A stretch of 64,000 nucleotides of DNA, taken from positions 103,303,906 to 103,367,905 of the forward strand of contig OY804577.1 in NCBI GenBank assembly GCA_963680875.1. The letters are read 5' to 3'. Below are positions 20,829 to 35,800 of this stretch, piece after piece; the stretch's first letter is position 1; each line of letters starts with the position of its first letter. A program made the translations under genes and the position numbers. Origin of the DNA: Bathymodiolus brooksi (taxonomy: Eukaryota; Mollusca; Bivalvia; Mytilida; Modiolidae). The notes beneath the pieces were generated by a model. It worked only from the letters and a program-made list of their open reading frames with translations, made no database searches and was not told the origin of the DNA.

Positions 20829-23800
20829 CTGAAAAAATAAAGCAAATAAAATGGAAAACAACAAAATAGCACACAGTCGGAACAGCTTTACTTTAAACAT
20901 ATTTTACTGTCAAGCAATTATAGACAATGGATTAAACACAAGTAATAAACTTAGGAGATCTTCTCCGAGGTCTTTTAGTCGGAACAGCTCCATAAACTAA
21001 TAGAAAAATTGTATAAATACATGATCTAGAACTTAGAAGCACTTCAATAAATAGTGGCTGGCTAAACTAGTTTTATGTGCCAAAGTCTACCCTCTTAGTG
21101 AAATGATGCAGTCATCATACAAGTGTTTTCCATGTGTGAGTAAAATGTCAACCCTCTCATATGAAAACAAAACAGATTATATTATATTGAACAATGCATC
21201 TATAGATTGCTGAATGATAGTTTTTGCTCATTCAGTATTCCTTTTTTTTTCTCTTTTTTTTTCAATATCAATAGTGTACTATTTCAAGCATGTAATCTTT
21301 GTATTCAACTTTACATGTAATCTTTGTATTACACTTTACATGTAATCTTTGTATTACACTTTACATGTAATTTTTGTATTACACTTTACATGTAATCTTT
21401 GTATTACACTTTACATGTAATTTTTGTATTACACTTTACATGTAATCTTTGTATTACACTTTACATGTAATCTTTTATATTACAAATTACATGTAATCTT
21501 TGTATTACACTTTACATGTAATCTTTGTATTTAACTTTACATGTAATTTTTGTATTACACTTTACATGTAATCTTTGTATTACACTTTACATGTAATCTT
21601 TGTATTCAACTTTACATGTAATCTTTGTATTTAACTTTACATGTAATCTTTGTATTTAACTTTAGATGTAATCTTTGTATTACACTTTACATGTACTCTT
21701 TGTATTACACTTTACATGTAATCTTTGTATGACACTTTACATGTAATCTTTGTATTTAACTTTAGATGTAATCTTTGTATTACACTTTACATGTAATCTT
21801 TGTATTACACTTTACATGTAATCTTTGTATTACACTTTACATGTAATCTTTGTATTACACTTTACATGTAATCTTTGTATGACACTTTACATGTAATCTT
21901 TGTATTTAACTTTACATGTAATCTTTGTATTTAACTTTAGATGTAATCTTTGTATTACACTTTACATGTAATCTTTGTATTTAACTTTACATGTAATCTT
22001 TGTATTTAACTTTAGATGTAATCTTTGTATTACACTTTACATGTAATCTTTGTATTACACTTTACATGTAATCTTTGTATTACACTTTACATGTAATCTT
22101 TGTATTCAACTTTACATGTAATCTTTGTATTTATCTTTACATGTAATCTTTGTATTACACTTTACATGTAATCTTTGTATGACACTTTACATGTAAACTT
22201 TGTATTCAACTTTACATGTAATCTTTGTATTTAACTTTACATGTAATCTTTGTATTTAACTTTACATGTAATCTTTGCATTTAACTTTAGATGTAATCTT
22301 TGTATTACACTTTACATGTAATCTTTGTATTACAAAGTACGTGTAATCTTTGTATTACACTTTACATGTAATATTTGTATTACACTTTACATGTAATCTT
22401 TGTATTACACTTTACATGTAATCTTTGTATTACACTTTACATGTAATCTTTGTATTACACTTTACATGTAATATTTGTATTACATTTTACATGTAATCTT
22501 TGTATTACACTTTACATGTAATCTTTGTATTACAAATTACATGTAATCTTTGTATTACACTTTACATGTAATCTTTGTATTACACTTTACATGTAATCTT
22601 TGTATTACATTTTACATGTAATCTTTGTATTACATTTTACATGTAATCATTGCATTACAAATTATATGTAATCTTTGTATTACAAATTACATGTAATCTT
22701 TGTATTACAAATTACATGTAATCTTTGTATGACACTTAACATGTAATCTTTGTATGACACTTTACATGTAATCTTTTTATTTAACTTTACATGTAATCTT
22801 TGTATTACACTTTACATGTAATCTTTGTATTACATTTTACATGTAATCTTTGTATTACAAATTACATGTACTCTTTGTATTACACTTTACATGTAATCTT
22901 TGTATTACACTTTACATGTAATCTTTGTATTACAAATTACATGTAATCTCTGTATTTAACTTTACATGTAATCTTTGTATGACACTTAACATGTAATCTT
23001 TGTATGACACTTTACATGTAATCTTTTTATTTAACTTTACATGTAATCTTTGTATTACACTTTACATGTAATCTTTGTATTACAAATTACATGTACTCTT
23101 TGTATTACACTTTACATGTAATCTTTGTATTACACTTTACATGTAATCTTTGTATTACACTTTACATGTAATCTTTGTATTACAAATTACATGTAATCTC
23201 TGTATTTAACTTTACATGTAATCTTTGTATTACACTTTACATGTAATCTTTGTATGACACTTAACATGTAATCTTTGTATGACACTTTACATGTAATTTT
23301 TTTATTTAACTTTACATGTAATCTTTTTATTTAACTTTACATGTAATCTTTGTATGACACGTTACATGTAATCTTTTTATTTAACTTTTACATGTAATCT
23401 TTTTATTTAACTTTACATGTAATCTTTGTATTATACTTTACATGTAATCTTTTATTACACTTTACATGTTATATTAGTATTACACTTTACACGTAGATGG
23501 ATTTGTAATGTGGACACATGTTAAGATCGACTAACGATGTGGATACAGATAAAATATATTTGGATATATTGTACCAGATATATCATATTAATTGCATACC
23601 TGGCTGTACTTTCTTTTCACACATTATACCTCTATAAACAACCATAACAGGCCTGATGACGATATTCAACGGAGCAGGAACCCTTGTACGATAATCCATG
23701 ATAACAGCATATCTCCAGTATCTCCATAATTTTTCAGAGTTGTTCTGAATAATTTCAAATCGGTAACTAGAATATATAGCATTTATTAAAACAAACGTAG

Positions 23801-26800
23801 ATATCAAATTTAGTACACACAATGTATTTTTGGAATGGAATTACTATCATCACGTACGCTCAAAGTCAAAATATTTAAAAGTTTGTGGGAGAAATAAAAC
23901 AAAAGGGCCTAAACAGGATAGACAAAATAGGCTATGGTCACCTATGCATGAGGGAAGAGAACCTTAGTTTTATTAATAATTACATTATTTAGGAACTGTA
24001 AATTTCAGTAATAAATATATCTAATAAACCATGTCGAAGTGAATGTTGGAAAAAAAAATATTATCAAAGAGAACATTTATAAATTATTAATAAAATATAT
24101 TTAAGAGAACCATACCTGAATAAAGCAATAACGAGGTTGACCAGTAACAAGTTTGACATCAACATGTAAAGTGCAGAGATGAGAATGAGAACCCAGTCAT
24201 ACTGATTACATCGTTCTATATCTGGATTAGATTCCCACTCACTTTGTATTGTTGTACAGGGTGTTGTACTATTGTCTACAATAAAATGAAAGCACAATTA
24301 TCAATTAAATGTTGAATAAGACATATTTATATTGCCATAGGTGTATTTAACCATTGCTTTAAACAGGTGCTGCTGGATTGTTGCTACATATAAATGGAGA
24401 GTTCACAATGGGAAAATTTAAATCATCTCTTTTGTCGTAAAGTTTTGTTCTTCACCGGTCCTCACTGTCTATAGCGAGGTGTAGGTCAAGGTATCAAACA
24501 GACCTAGCTGTATCTGTGGTATCTTTTTTCTATATCGCAATGTGATAGACGAGATCAACAAAATCACCAAGCTTCATCATTTATATAACGGAACGTGAAA
24601 TTAAAGGATTTTCGTTTTTCTTGTGAAGCCCCAGTATGAAGTATGTCTTGTACGAATAAAGGAAAAGGTCGGCGAGAAGGGGAGCACAGTATATATCCAT
24701 AGGTATGCTAACTGTCTGTTGAAAATCACGTCCAACAAACATAACAACTATGTTGTCAATCAGTTTCAGAGAACCTTTTGGCAGAATCAGTGTTTTTTTG
24801 TTTTTTGTAACAAAATAAGATTTGTCCCTTCCAAAGACAATGTATTTGTATCTGCATTGTATCTTTTTTCGGAAACACAGTTGGACTAATTCTATTAATC
24901 TATCTTTTAGCATTAAGTGGCGAATAGTTGTGTACAGAAAATGCTTTAATGACATTGTAGGAGGAGAGGAACCTTGTTGTGTGCACTCTACCAAGGCTTA
25001 TATAGTTCTTCAGAATCCACATCTGATTCACACCACCCCTTGAGTAGATAGTGTCACAGTACCAAGGCTTATAGAATTCTTCAGAATCCACATCTGATTC
25101 ACACCACCCCTTGAGTAGATAGTGTCACAGTACCAAGGCTTATATAGTTCTTCACATCTGATTGACACCACCCCTTGAGTAGATAGTGTCACAGTACCAA
25201 GGCTTATAGAGTTCTTCACATCTGATTCACACCACCCCTTGAGTAGATAGTGTCACAGTACCAAGGCTTATAGAGTTCTTCAGAATCCACATCTGATTCA
25301 CACCACCCCTTGAGTAGATAGTGTCACAGTACCAAGGCTTATAGAGTTCTTCACATCTGATTCACATCAACCCTTGAGTAGATAGTGTCACAGTACCAAG
25401 GCTTATAGAGTTCTTCACATCTGATTCGCACCACCCCTTGAGTAGATAGTGTCACAGTACCAAGGCTTATAGAGTTCTTCAGAATCCACATCTGAGTCAC
25501 ACCACCCCTTGAGTAGATAGTGTCACAGTACCAAGGCTTATAGAGTTCTTCACATCTGATTCACATCAACCCTTGAGTAGATAGTGTCACAGTACCAAGG
25601 CTTATAGAGTTCTTCACATCTGATTCGCACCCCCCCTTGAGTAGATAGTGCCACAGTACCAAGGCTTATAGAGTTCTTCACATCTGATTCACACCACCCC
25701 TTGAGTAGATAGTGTGACAGTACCAAGGCTTATAGAGTTCTTCACATCTGATTCACATCAGCCCTTGAGTAGATAGTGTCACAGTACCAAGGCTTATAGA
25801 GTTCTTCACATCCGATTCACACCACCCCTTGAGTAGATAGTGTCACAGTACCAAGGCTTATAGAGTTCTTCAGAATCCACATCTGATTCACACCACCCCT
25901 TGAGTAGATAGTGTCACAGTAACTCCGAAGTCTGGTTTTGAGTGCTGATAGAATAGATGTTAATAATTTGAAAGAGGTTTTTTGGAGCATTTGACAGACC
26001 CAGCAATATAACAATGTTTGTAAGGACACTTGTGTAATTTAGGAATACAGTAGTGATAGTAGATCCAGTTCTTCATCTGTTGGAAAGCAAACCAGACCTA
26101 TGATTGTCAAGGATTTCCTCTTTCGTCGGGTTGCCAAATGAATTGTTAATACATAATTCCTTTACAAGCAGTCTATGTAATGTGATGTACACACTAAAAA
26201 GATATTGGTAGGGGCCTTGTCGGCATAGGCAACATGTCATGGAGGTGAGACAGGTGTTTAGCAATATTTTGAATCTTTGAAGATTGATGTTGTGCAAGTA
26301 CTAATTGACCATCTTCTGTTTTGAAAGGGCTCGTACAAATAAATTTTATATTTGCCAACAATGTACTTATATTGTCTTTATTTTACAATCAAGTGTATTC
26401 TTAATGTAACTATTAATATAATTAAAACTAAGGTTCACCTACCTCAGCAGCATAGGTGCCCTTAGGCGATTTTGGGTATCATGTCTGGGTCGTTTGGTTT
26501 TTTTGCTCCTGTAACTTTTAAATTATTTTCCTTTCGAATTGTTTGACTTTTATTGTTCCCGATGATGATTAAATTTAATCAAATACAGTTGTTATAATTA
26601 CCCTCAAATATCTCCAAATTGGGTTCACCATAGATCTGCCAGTACGGGATATATACGATCTTCCATATTCTCCAGTATGTCCACCCTGCTTTGTTCCACA
26701 TGTCGTAGTGTGCTGGATACATATTGGAGTGATAAAGAACACCAACTCCAATCATAAATACAAACAATATTCCAATAAAGCTTAACAGGTCCTTCAGCTG

Positions 26801-29800
26801 AAATATTATAATCAATGTCCAAATATCAAATTTAAGACTAGAGGCTCAGTGGGCTGAGCCTGTGTCGCTCACCTTTCTTTCTGTTTTGAGGAAACTTTAT
26901 ACAGAACCTTCCATAGGTGCTTCCTACCAAATTTCGGTTCATTTGGCTACTCGATTTCAGAGGAGAAGATTTTTTAGGAATCAACCAATCAGAAACAAGA
27001 ATTGCCTGTGGTGGCCATATTTGTTAACAGATCGGGACTAAATCAGCAAACATTATAGAGAACCTTCCATAGATGCTTCCCACCAAGTTTCAATTTATTT
27101 GGCTAAGCGGTTTCAGAGAAGAAGATTTTTTTAGAAATCGACCAATCAGAAACAATAATTGCCTGTGGCGGCAATGTTGTTAACGGATCGGGACTAAATG
27201 AGCAACCTTCATAGAGGACTTTCCATAGATTCTTCCTACCAAGTTTCGGTTCATTTGGATTAGCGGTTTCAGAGGAGAAGATGTTTTAGAAATCGTCCAA
27301 TCAGAAACAAGAATTGCCTATGGCGGCCATGTTTGTTAACGTATCGTGACGAAATGAGCAATCGTTATAGAGGACCTTCCATAGATGCTTCCTACCAAGT
27401 TTCAGTTTATTTGGCTAAGGTATTTCAGAGGAGAAGAATTTTAGAAATTGGTCAATCAGAAACAAGAATTGCCTGTGGCGGCCATGTTTGTTAACGGATC
27501 GTGACGAAGTGAGCAATTTTATAGGAGACCTCCCATAGATGCTTCCTACCAAGTTTCGGTTCATTTTGCTTGGCGATTTCAGAGGAGAAGATTTTTTAGA
27601 AATTGACCAATCAGAAACAAGAATTGCCTATGGCGGCCATGTTTGTTAATGGATCGGGACAAAATGTGCATTCTTTATAGAGGACCTTCCATAGATGCTT
27701 CATACAAATTTCAGTTTATTTGGCCAAGGGATTTCAGAGGAGAAGAATTTTAGAAATTGGTCAATCAGAAACAAGAATTACCTGTGGTGGCCATGTTTGT
27801 TAACGGATCGTGACGAAATGAGCAATCTTTGTAAAAGACCTTCCATAGATGCTTCCTACCAAGTTTCGGTTCATTTTGCTAAGCGATTACAGAAGAGAAG
27901 ATTTTCTTAAAATTGACCAATCAGAAACAAGATTTGTCTATGGCGGCCATGTTTGTAAACCGATCCGGACAAAATATGCATTCTTTATAGAGGACCTTCC
28001 ATAGATGCTTCCTACAAATTTCAGCTTATTTGGCAAAGGGATTTCAGAGGAGAAGATTAAAATGTGAACAGTTATCGGACGACGGTCTACAGACGACGGA
28101 CGCCAAGTGATGGCAAAAGCTCACTTTGCCTTTGGCAAGGTGAGCTAAAAAGCAGATTTTATACACAAACCAAAGGATAGGATACAATACAAAATATATA
28201 CACATATATATTGAATATATACATTTATAATTGTCTGAAAATTAAATTTGAAAGCAGTTTTATATTCAGATTCTTGAACTGTAATTTTTTTCTACCTCCC
28301 TTGACGGGATTTGAACCAACACATTTTGTTAATTACAGCAACAATCGCTTAGTCTTATGTCCAACGCACTAAATTACTTGGCCACATGCGGTATTTATAA
28401 CTATAGCTTCAATAGTCTAAATGTTAGGTACCTTGTCTTGTAATGTTAATCTAGGGATAGACATAAGATATGTGCTTTTTAGAATCGTGTGTAGATGGAA
28501 CATATATATATATATATATATTAAAGGCGTACTGGTATTTTACATTGGTAGATAATCTTTACAAAAGTCATGCCGACATGTCTTACATATTAGGAGAAAG
28601 CATACTCATCATTGTGAAAGTCAAAATAATATACATGTACATATCTAATATGAGACAGGCACAACCTGTTTGAAGGACGAAGTCCTATAATTTTAAGAGG
28701 AAGGCGTGAGAAGGGAATGTATCTCTCTTTGACTTATGGCTGTTCCGTTCATTTTACCTACGCTGTTCTTCTGCCGAGAATCTCGTAGAAAGAGATTTAG
28801 AGTAAATAATTAAAGAAATGGGAATTTTTCATTGAAATATATATTTTTTGCGTTTCCAAATATCAATTGATCTATTTTTAAAAGATCTATTTTTAAAACT
28901 TAGGTTAGGGTTAGGATTAAGGTATTGTGTTTGATGCCACTTTCAACAATATTTCAGTTATATCATGGTGGTTAGTTTTATTGGTGGAGGAAATCGGAGT
29001 ACCCAGAGAAAACCACCGACCTGTCGAAAGTCACTGACAAACTTTATCACATAATGTTGTATTGAGTACATCTCGCCATAAAACGGGGTTCGAACTCACA
29101 ACTTTAGTGGTGATAGGCACTGATTGCACAGGTAGTTCTAAATCCAACTACCATACGATCACGACCACTACGGCCTCTCTGAATTAATTGAATTTATAAC
29201 AAAAACAAAACAAGAACCATTACTAAAACAAAATTGTAATACACGTACCATTTCTTTAATCATAATGATTTTTGGTCCAAGGGACCTTGACATCAACAAA
29301 GCATGCAGGAATCTCATGTACATCGTAAACAAACTAAGACTGTATAATCGCCGTGCCAACTTAGCAGTCGGATCTGGGTACAGGAAACGAACATATATGG
29401 CCACAATGGTGATACAATAGGACAACACGTCCAGACAGTTCCAGAAATCAAAAATATACCTCCAGATTCTATACCAGGTTGATTGTTTATTTAATACATG
29501 TTTTTTCTTTTTAATTTTTCTTAGATAACTTTTTATTACATCGTTATTCCATGGTAACATCTGTAATGTGAAAAAAAAAAATTAATAACTTTTTCTGTGT
29601 CATTAAGATTAAATATATTATGAGTGAGTGAGTGATTGTAGTTTAACGCCAATTCAGCAATTTTTCAGCTATATTAAGGTGAGAACAAGTTAATTTTCAT
29701 TGAGATGATGATGAGGTCCGCTTTGTTCTAGACCAACATGCTGAGTTGGATTTTTAAAAGTGTTAGCTCACTGAAACAAGAGTCTGCAGATAGACATGTC

Positions 29801-32800
29801 GCTCCGCTCGGACACATTATTCTGATTTCAAGCCAACGAGTCTTTGCTCTTTCTCCTTAATGTTGCATGCTTAGTGGAGATTAGCAACAAATACCAATTT
29901 TATAGTCTTTGGTTTGACCTGACCGGGGCTCGAACCCACGATCTACCGCACTCGAGATGAGCATACCAACTATTATGCCACTGATGCGGTTAAATATATT
30001 ATGAATAATGTTTAAGATTATAGCGTTCTTCATAATAACACTGTTCGTCCGGCTATATGGAAGAGTTAACATTTTACTCGCATTAGGAAAGCACTTCACT
30101 AAAAGGGGATGTTAGGGTCCATAACCTTGTTCATGAAAAGAGACAATAAACTACACTGCCATTTGTTAGTGCTCACAAGTTAAGTTAATGGGGGAAACAA
30201 AAACCAAAAATACTCCACTCTCGGAACAGTTTCGAAATTCAATTTAAAAATCACAGAAAGAGGCAAAATCGATACCCCAAACAGACAAATACATGACCTC
30301 TTTCCTGGCTTGGTAGATACCCCAAACAGACAGTTCACTTTCCTGGCTTGGTAGATACCCCCAAACAGACAGTTCACTTTCCTGGCTTGGTAGATACCCC
30401 TAAACAGACAGTTCACTTTCCTGGCTTGGTAGATACCCCTAAACAGACAGTTCACTTTCCTGGCTTGGTAGATACCCCAAACAGACAGTTCACTTTCCTG
30501 GCTTGGTAGATACCCCCAAACAGACAGTTCACTTTCCTGGCTTGGTAGATACCCCTAAACAGACAGTTCACTTTCCTGGCTTGGTAGATACCCCTAAACA
30601 GACAGTTCACTTTCCTGGCTTGGTAGATACCCCTAAACAGACAGTTCACTTTCCTGGCTTGGTAGATACCCCTAAACAGACAGTTCACTTTCCTGGCTTG
30701 GTAGATACCCCTAAACAGACAGTTCACTTTCCTGGCTTGGTAGATACCCCTAAACAGACAGTTCACTTTCCTGGCTTGGTAGATACCCCTAAACAGACAG
30801 TTCACTTTCCTGGCTTGGTAGATACCCCTAAACAGACAGTTCACTTTCCTGGCTTGGTAGATACCCCTAAACAGACAGTTCACTTTCCTGGCTTGGTAGA
30901 TACCCCCAAACAGACAGTTCACTTTCCTGGCTTGGTAGATACCCCTAAACAGACAGTTCACTTTCCTGGCTTGGTAGATACCCCTAAACAGACAGTTCAC
31001 TTTCCTGGCTTGGTAGATACCCCTAAACAGACAGTTCACTTTCCTGGCTTGGTAGATACCCCTAAACAGACAGTTCACTTTCCTGGCTTGGTAGATACCC
31101 CTAAACAGACAAATACATGACAGTTCACTTTCCTGGCTTGGTAGATACCCCCAAACAGACAGTTCACTTTCCTGGCTTGGTAGATACCCCTAAACAGACA
31201 AATACATGACAGTTCACTTTCCTGGCTTGGTAGATACCCCCAAACAGACAGTTCACTTTCCTGGCTTGGTAGATACCCCCAAACAGACAGTTCACTTTCC
31301 TGGCTTGGTAGATACCCCCAAACAGACAGTTCACTTTCCTGGCTTGGTAGATACCCCTAAACAGACAGTTCACTTTCCTGGCTTGGTAGATACCCCCAAA
31401 CAGACAGTTCACTTTCCTGGCTTGGTAGATACCCCCAAACAGACAGTTCACTTTCCTGGCTTGGTAGATACCCCCAAACAGACAGTTCACTTTCCTGGCT
31501 TGGTAGATACCCCCAAATAGACAGTTCACTTTCCTGGCTTGGTAGATACCCCAAACAGACAGTTCACTTTCCTGGCTTGGTAGATACCCCCAAACAGACA
31601 GTTCACTTTCCTGGCTTGGTAGATACCCCAAACAGACAGTTCACTTTCCTGGCTTGGTAGATACCCCCAAACAGACAGTTCACTTTCCTGGCTTGGTAGA
31701 TACCCCAAACAGACAGTTCACTTTCCTAGCTTGGTAGATACCCCCAAACAGACAGTTCACTTTCCTGGCTTGGTAGATACCCCCAAACAGACAGTTCACT
31801 TTCCTGGCTTGGTAGATACCCCCAAACAGACAGTTCACTTTCCTGGCTTGGTAGATACCCCCAAACAGACAGTTCACTTTCCTGGCTTGGTAGATACCCC
31901 CAAACAGACAGTTCACTTTCCTGGCTTGGTAGATACCCCTAAACAGACAGTTCACTTTCCTGGCTTGGTAGATACCCCCAAACAGACAGTTCACTTTCCT
32001 GGCTTGGTAGATACCCCCAAACAGACAGTTCACTTTCCTGGCTTGGTAGATACCCCCAAACAGACAGTTCACTTTCCTGGCTTGGTAGATACCCCCAAAC
32101 AGACAGTTCACTTTCCTGGCTTGGTAGATACCCCAAACAGACAGTTCACTTTCCTGGCTTGGTAGATACCCCCAAACAGACAGTTCACTTTCCTGGCTTG
32201 GTAGATACCCCAAACAGACAGTTCACTTTCCTGGCTTGGTAGATACCCCCAAACAGACAGTTCACTTTCCTGGCTTGGTAGATACCCCAAACAGACAGTT
32301 CACTTTCCTGGCTTGGTAGATACCCCCAAACAGACAGTTCACTTTCCTGGCTTGGTAGATACCCCCAAACAGACAGTTCACTTTCCTGGCTTGGTAGATA
32401 CCCCCAAACAGACAGTTCACTTTCCTGGCTTGGTAGATACCCCCAAACAGACAGTTCACTTTCCTGGCTTGGTAGATACCCCCAAACAGACAGTTCACTT
32501 TCCTGGCTTGGTAGATACCCCAAACAGACAGTTCACTTTCCTGGCTTGGTAGATACCCCCAAACAGACAGTTCACTTTCCTGGCTTGGTAGATACCCCAA
32601 ACAGACAGTTCACTTTCCTGGCTTGGTAGATACCCCCAAACAGACAGTTCACTTTCCTGGCTTGGTAGATACCCCAAACAGACAGTTCACTTTCCTGGCT
32701 TGGTAGATACCCCCAAACAGACAGTTCACTTTCCTGGCTTGGTAGATACCCCAAACAGACAGTTCACTTTCCTGGCTTGGTAGATACCCCCAAACAGACA

Positions 32801-35800
32801 GTTCACTTTCCTGGCTTGGTAGATACCCCAAACAGACAGTTCACTTTCCTGGCTTGGTAGATACCCCCAAACAGACAGTTCACTTTCCTGGCTTGGTAGA
32901 TACCCCCAAACAGACAGTTCACTTTCCTGGCTTGGTAGATACCCCCAAACAGACAGTTCACTTTCCTGGCTTGGTAGATACCCCAAACAGACAAATACAT
33001 GACAGTTCACTTTCCTGGCTTGGTAGATACCCCTAAACAGACAAATACATGACAGTTCACTTTCCTGGCTTGGTAGATACCCCTAAACAGACAAATACAT
33101 GACACTTCACTTTCCTGGCTTGGTAGATACCCCCAAACAGACAAATACATGACAGTTCACTTTCCTGGCTTGGTAGATACCCCCAAACAGACAGTTCACT
33201 TTCCTGGCTTGGTAGATACCCCCAAACAGACAGTTCACTTTCCTGGCTTGGTAGATACCCCCAAACAGACAGTTCACTTTCCTGGCTTGGTAGATACCCC
33301 AAACAGACAAATACATGACAGTTCACTTTCCTGGCTTGGTAGATACCCCTAAACAGACAAATACATGACAGTTCACTTTCCTGGCTTGGTAGATACCCCT
33401 AAACAGACAAATACATGACAGTTCACTTTCCTGGCTTGGTAGATACCCCAAACAGACAAATACATGACAGTTCACTTTCCTGGCTTGGTAGATACCCCCA
33501 AACAGACAGTTCACTTTCCTGGCTTGGTAGATACCCCAAACAGACAAATACATGACAGTTCACTTTCCTGGCTTGGTAGATACCCCTAAACAGACAAATA
33601 CATGACAGTTCACTTTCCTGGCTTGGTAGATACCCCTAAACAGACAAATACATGACACTTCACTTTCCTGGCTTGGTAGATACCCCCAAACAGACAAATA
33701 CATGACAGTTCACTTTCCTGGCTTGGTAGATACCCCCAAACAGACAGTTCACTTTCCTGGCTTGGTAGATACCCCCAAACAGACAGTTCACTTTCCTGGC
33801 TTGGTAGATACCCCCAAACAGACAGTTCACTTTCCTGGCTTGGTAGATACCCCAAACAGACAAATACATGACAGTTCACTTTCCTGGCTTGGTAGATACC
33901 CCTAAACAGACAAATACATGACAGTTCACTTTCCTGGCTTGGTAGATACCCCTAAACAGACAAATACATGACAGTTCACTTTCCTGGCTTGGTAGATACC
34001 CCAAACAGACAAATACATGACAGTTCACTTTCCTGGCTTGGTAGATACCCCCAAACAGACAAATACATGACAGTTCACTTTCCTGGCTTGGTAGATACCC
34101 CAAACAGACAGTTCACTTTCCTGGCTTGGTAGATACCCCAAACAGACAGTTCACTTTCCTGGCTTGGTAGATACCCCAAACAGACAGTTCACTTTCCTGG
34201 CTTGGTAGATACCCCAAACAGACAGTTCACTTTCCTGGCTTGGTAGATACCCCAAACAGACAGTTCACTTTCCTGGCTTGGTAGATACCCCCAAACAGAC
34301 AGTTCACTTTCCTGGCTTGGTAGATACCCCCAAACAGACAGTTCACTTTCCTGGCTTGGTAGATACCCCCAAACAGACAGTTCACTTTCCTGGCTTGGTA
34401 GATACCCCCAAACAGACAGTTCACTTTCCTGGCTTGGTAGATACCCCCAAACAGACAGTTCACTTTCCTGGCTTGGTAGATACCCCAAACAGACAAATAC
34501 ATGACAGTTCACTTTCCTGGCTTGGTAGATACCCCTAAACAGACAAATACATGACAGTTCACTTTCCTGGCTTGGTAGATACCCCTAAACAGACAAATAC
34601 ATGACACTTCACTTTCCTGGCTTGGTAGATACCCCCAAACAGACAGTTCACTTTCCTGGCTTGGTAGATACCCCCAAACAGACAGTTCACTTTCCTGGCT
34701 TGGTAGATACCCCCAAACAGACAGTTCACTTTCCTGGCTTGGTAGATACCCCCAAACAGACAGTTCACTTTCCTGGCTTGGTAGATACCCCAAACAGACA
34801 AATACATGACAGTTCACTTTCCTGGCTTGGTAGATACCCCTAAACAGACAAATACATGACAGTTCACTTTCCTGGCTTGGTAGATACCCCTAAACAGACA
34901 AATACATGACAGTTCACTTTCCTGGCTTGGTAGATACCCCAAACAGACAAATACATGACAGTTCACTTTCCTGGCTTGGTAGATACCCCCAAACAGACAA
35001 ATACATGACAGTTCACTTTCCTGGCTTGGTAGATACCCCAAACAGACAGTTCACTTTCCTGGCTTGGTAGATACCCCAAACAGACAGTTCACTTTCCTGG
35101 CTTGGTAGATACCCCAAACAGACAGTTCACTTTCCTGGCTTGGTAGATACCCCAAACAGACAGTTCACTTTCCTGGCTTGGTAGATACCCCAAACAGACA
35201 GTTCACTTTCCTGGCTTGGTAGATACCCCCAAACAGACAGTTCACTTTCCTGGCTTGGTAGATACCCCCAAACAGACAGTTCACTTTCCTGGCTTGGTAG
35301 ATACCCCCAAACAGACAGTTCACTTTCCTGGCTTGGTAGATACCCCCAAACAGACAGTTCACTTTCCTGGCTTGGTAGATACCCCAAACAGACAAATACA
35401 TGACAGTTCACTTTCCTGGCTTGGTAGATACCCCTAAACAGACAAATACATGACAGTTCACTTTCCTGGCTTGGTAGATACCCCTAAACAGACAAATACA
35501 TGACAGTTCACTTTCCTGGCTTGGTAGATACCCCAAACAGACAAATACATGACAGTTCACTTTCCTGGCTTGGTAGATACCCCCAAACAGACAAATACAT
35601 GACAGTTCACTTTCCTGGCTTGGTAGATACCCCAAACAGACAGTTCACTTTCCTGGCTTGGTAGATACCCCAAACAGACAGTTCACTTTCCTGGCTTGGT
35701 AGATACCCCAAACAGACAGTTCACTTTCCTGGCTTGGTAGATACCCCAAACAGACAGTTCACTTTCCTGGCTTGGTAGATACCCCAAACAGACAGTTCAC

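Noticed and set aside
28290..28392. Functional tRNA gene
   Set aside because: A and B boxes are recognisable, but T-arm and acceptor pairing fail. It is kept only as a tRNA-like pseudogene.
30452..35635. Many long open frames (up to 208 codons) on both strands with [13 protein letters not shown] or [13 protein letters not shown] repeats
   Set aside because: They are forced by a 39-bp satellite unit that is a multiple of three and lacks stops in several frames. Frames break wherever a 38- or 50-bp unit occurs. There are no splice or promoter signals.
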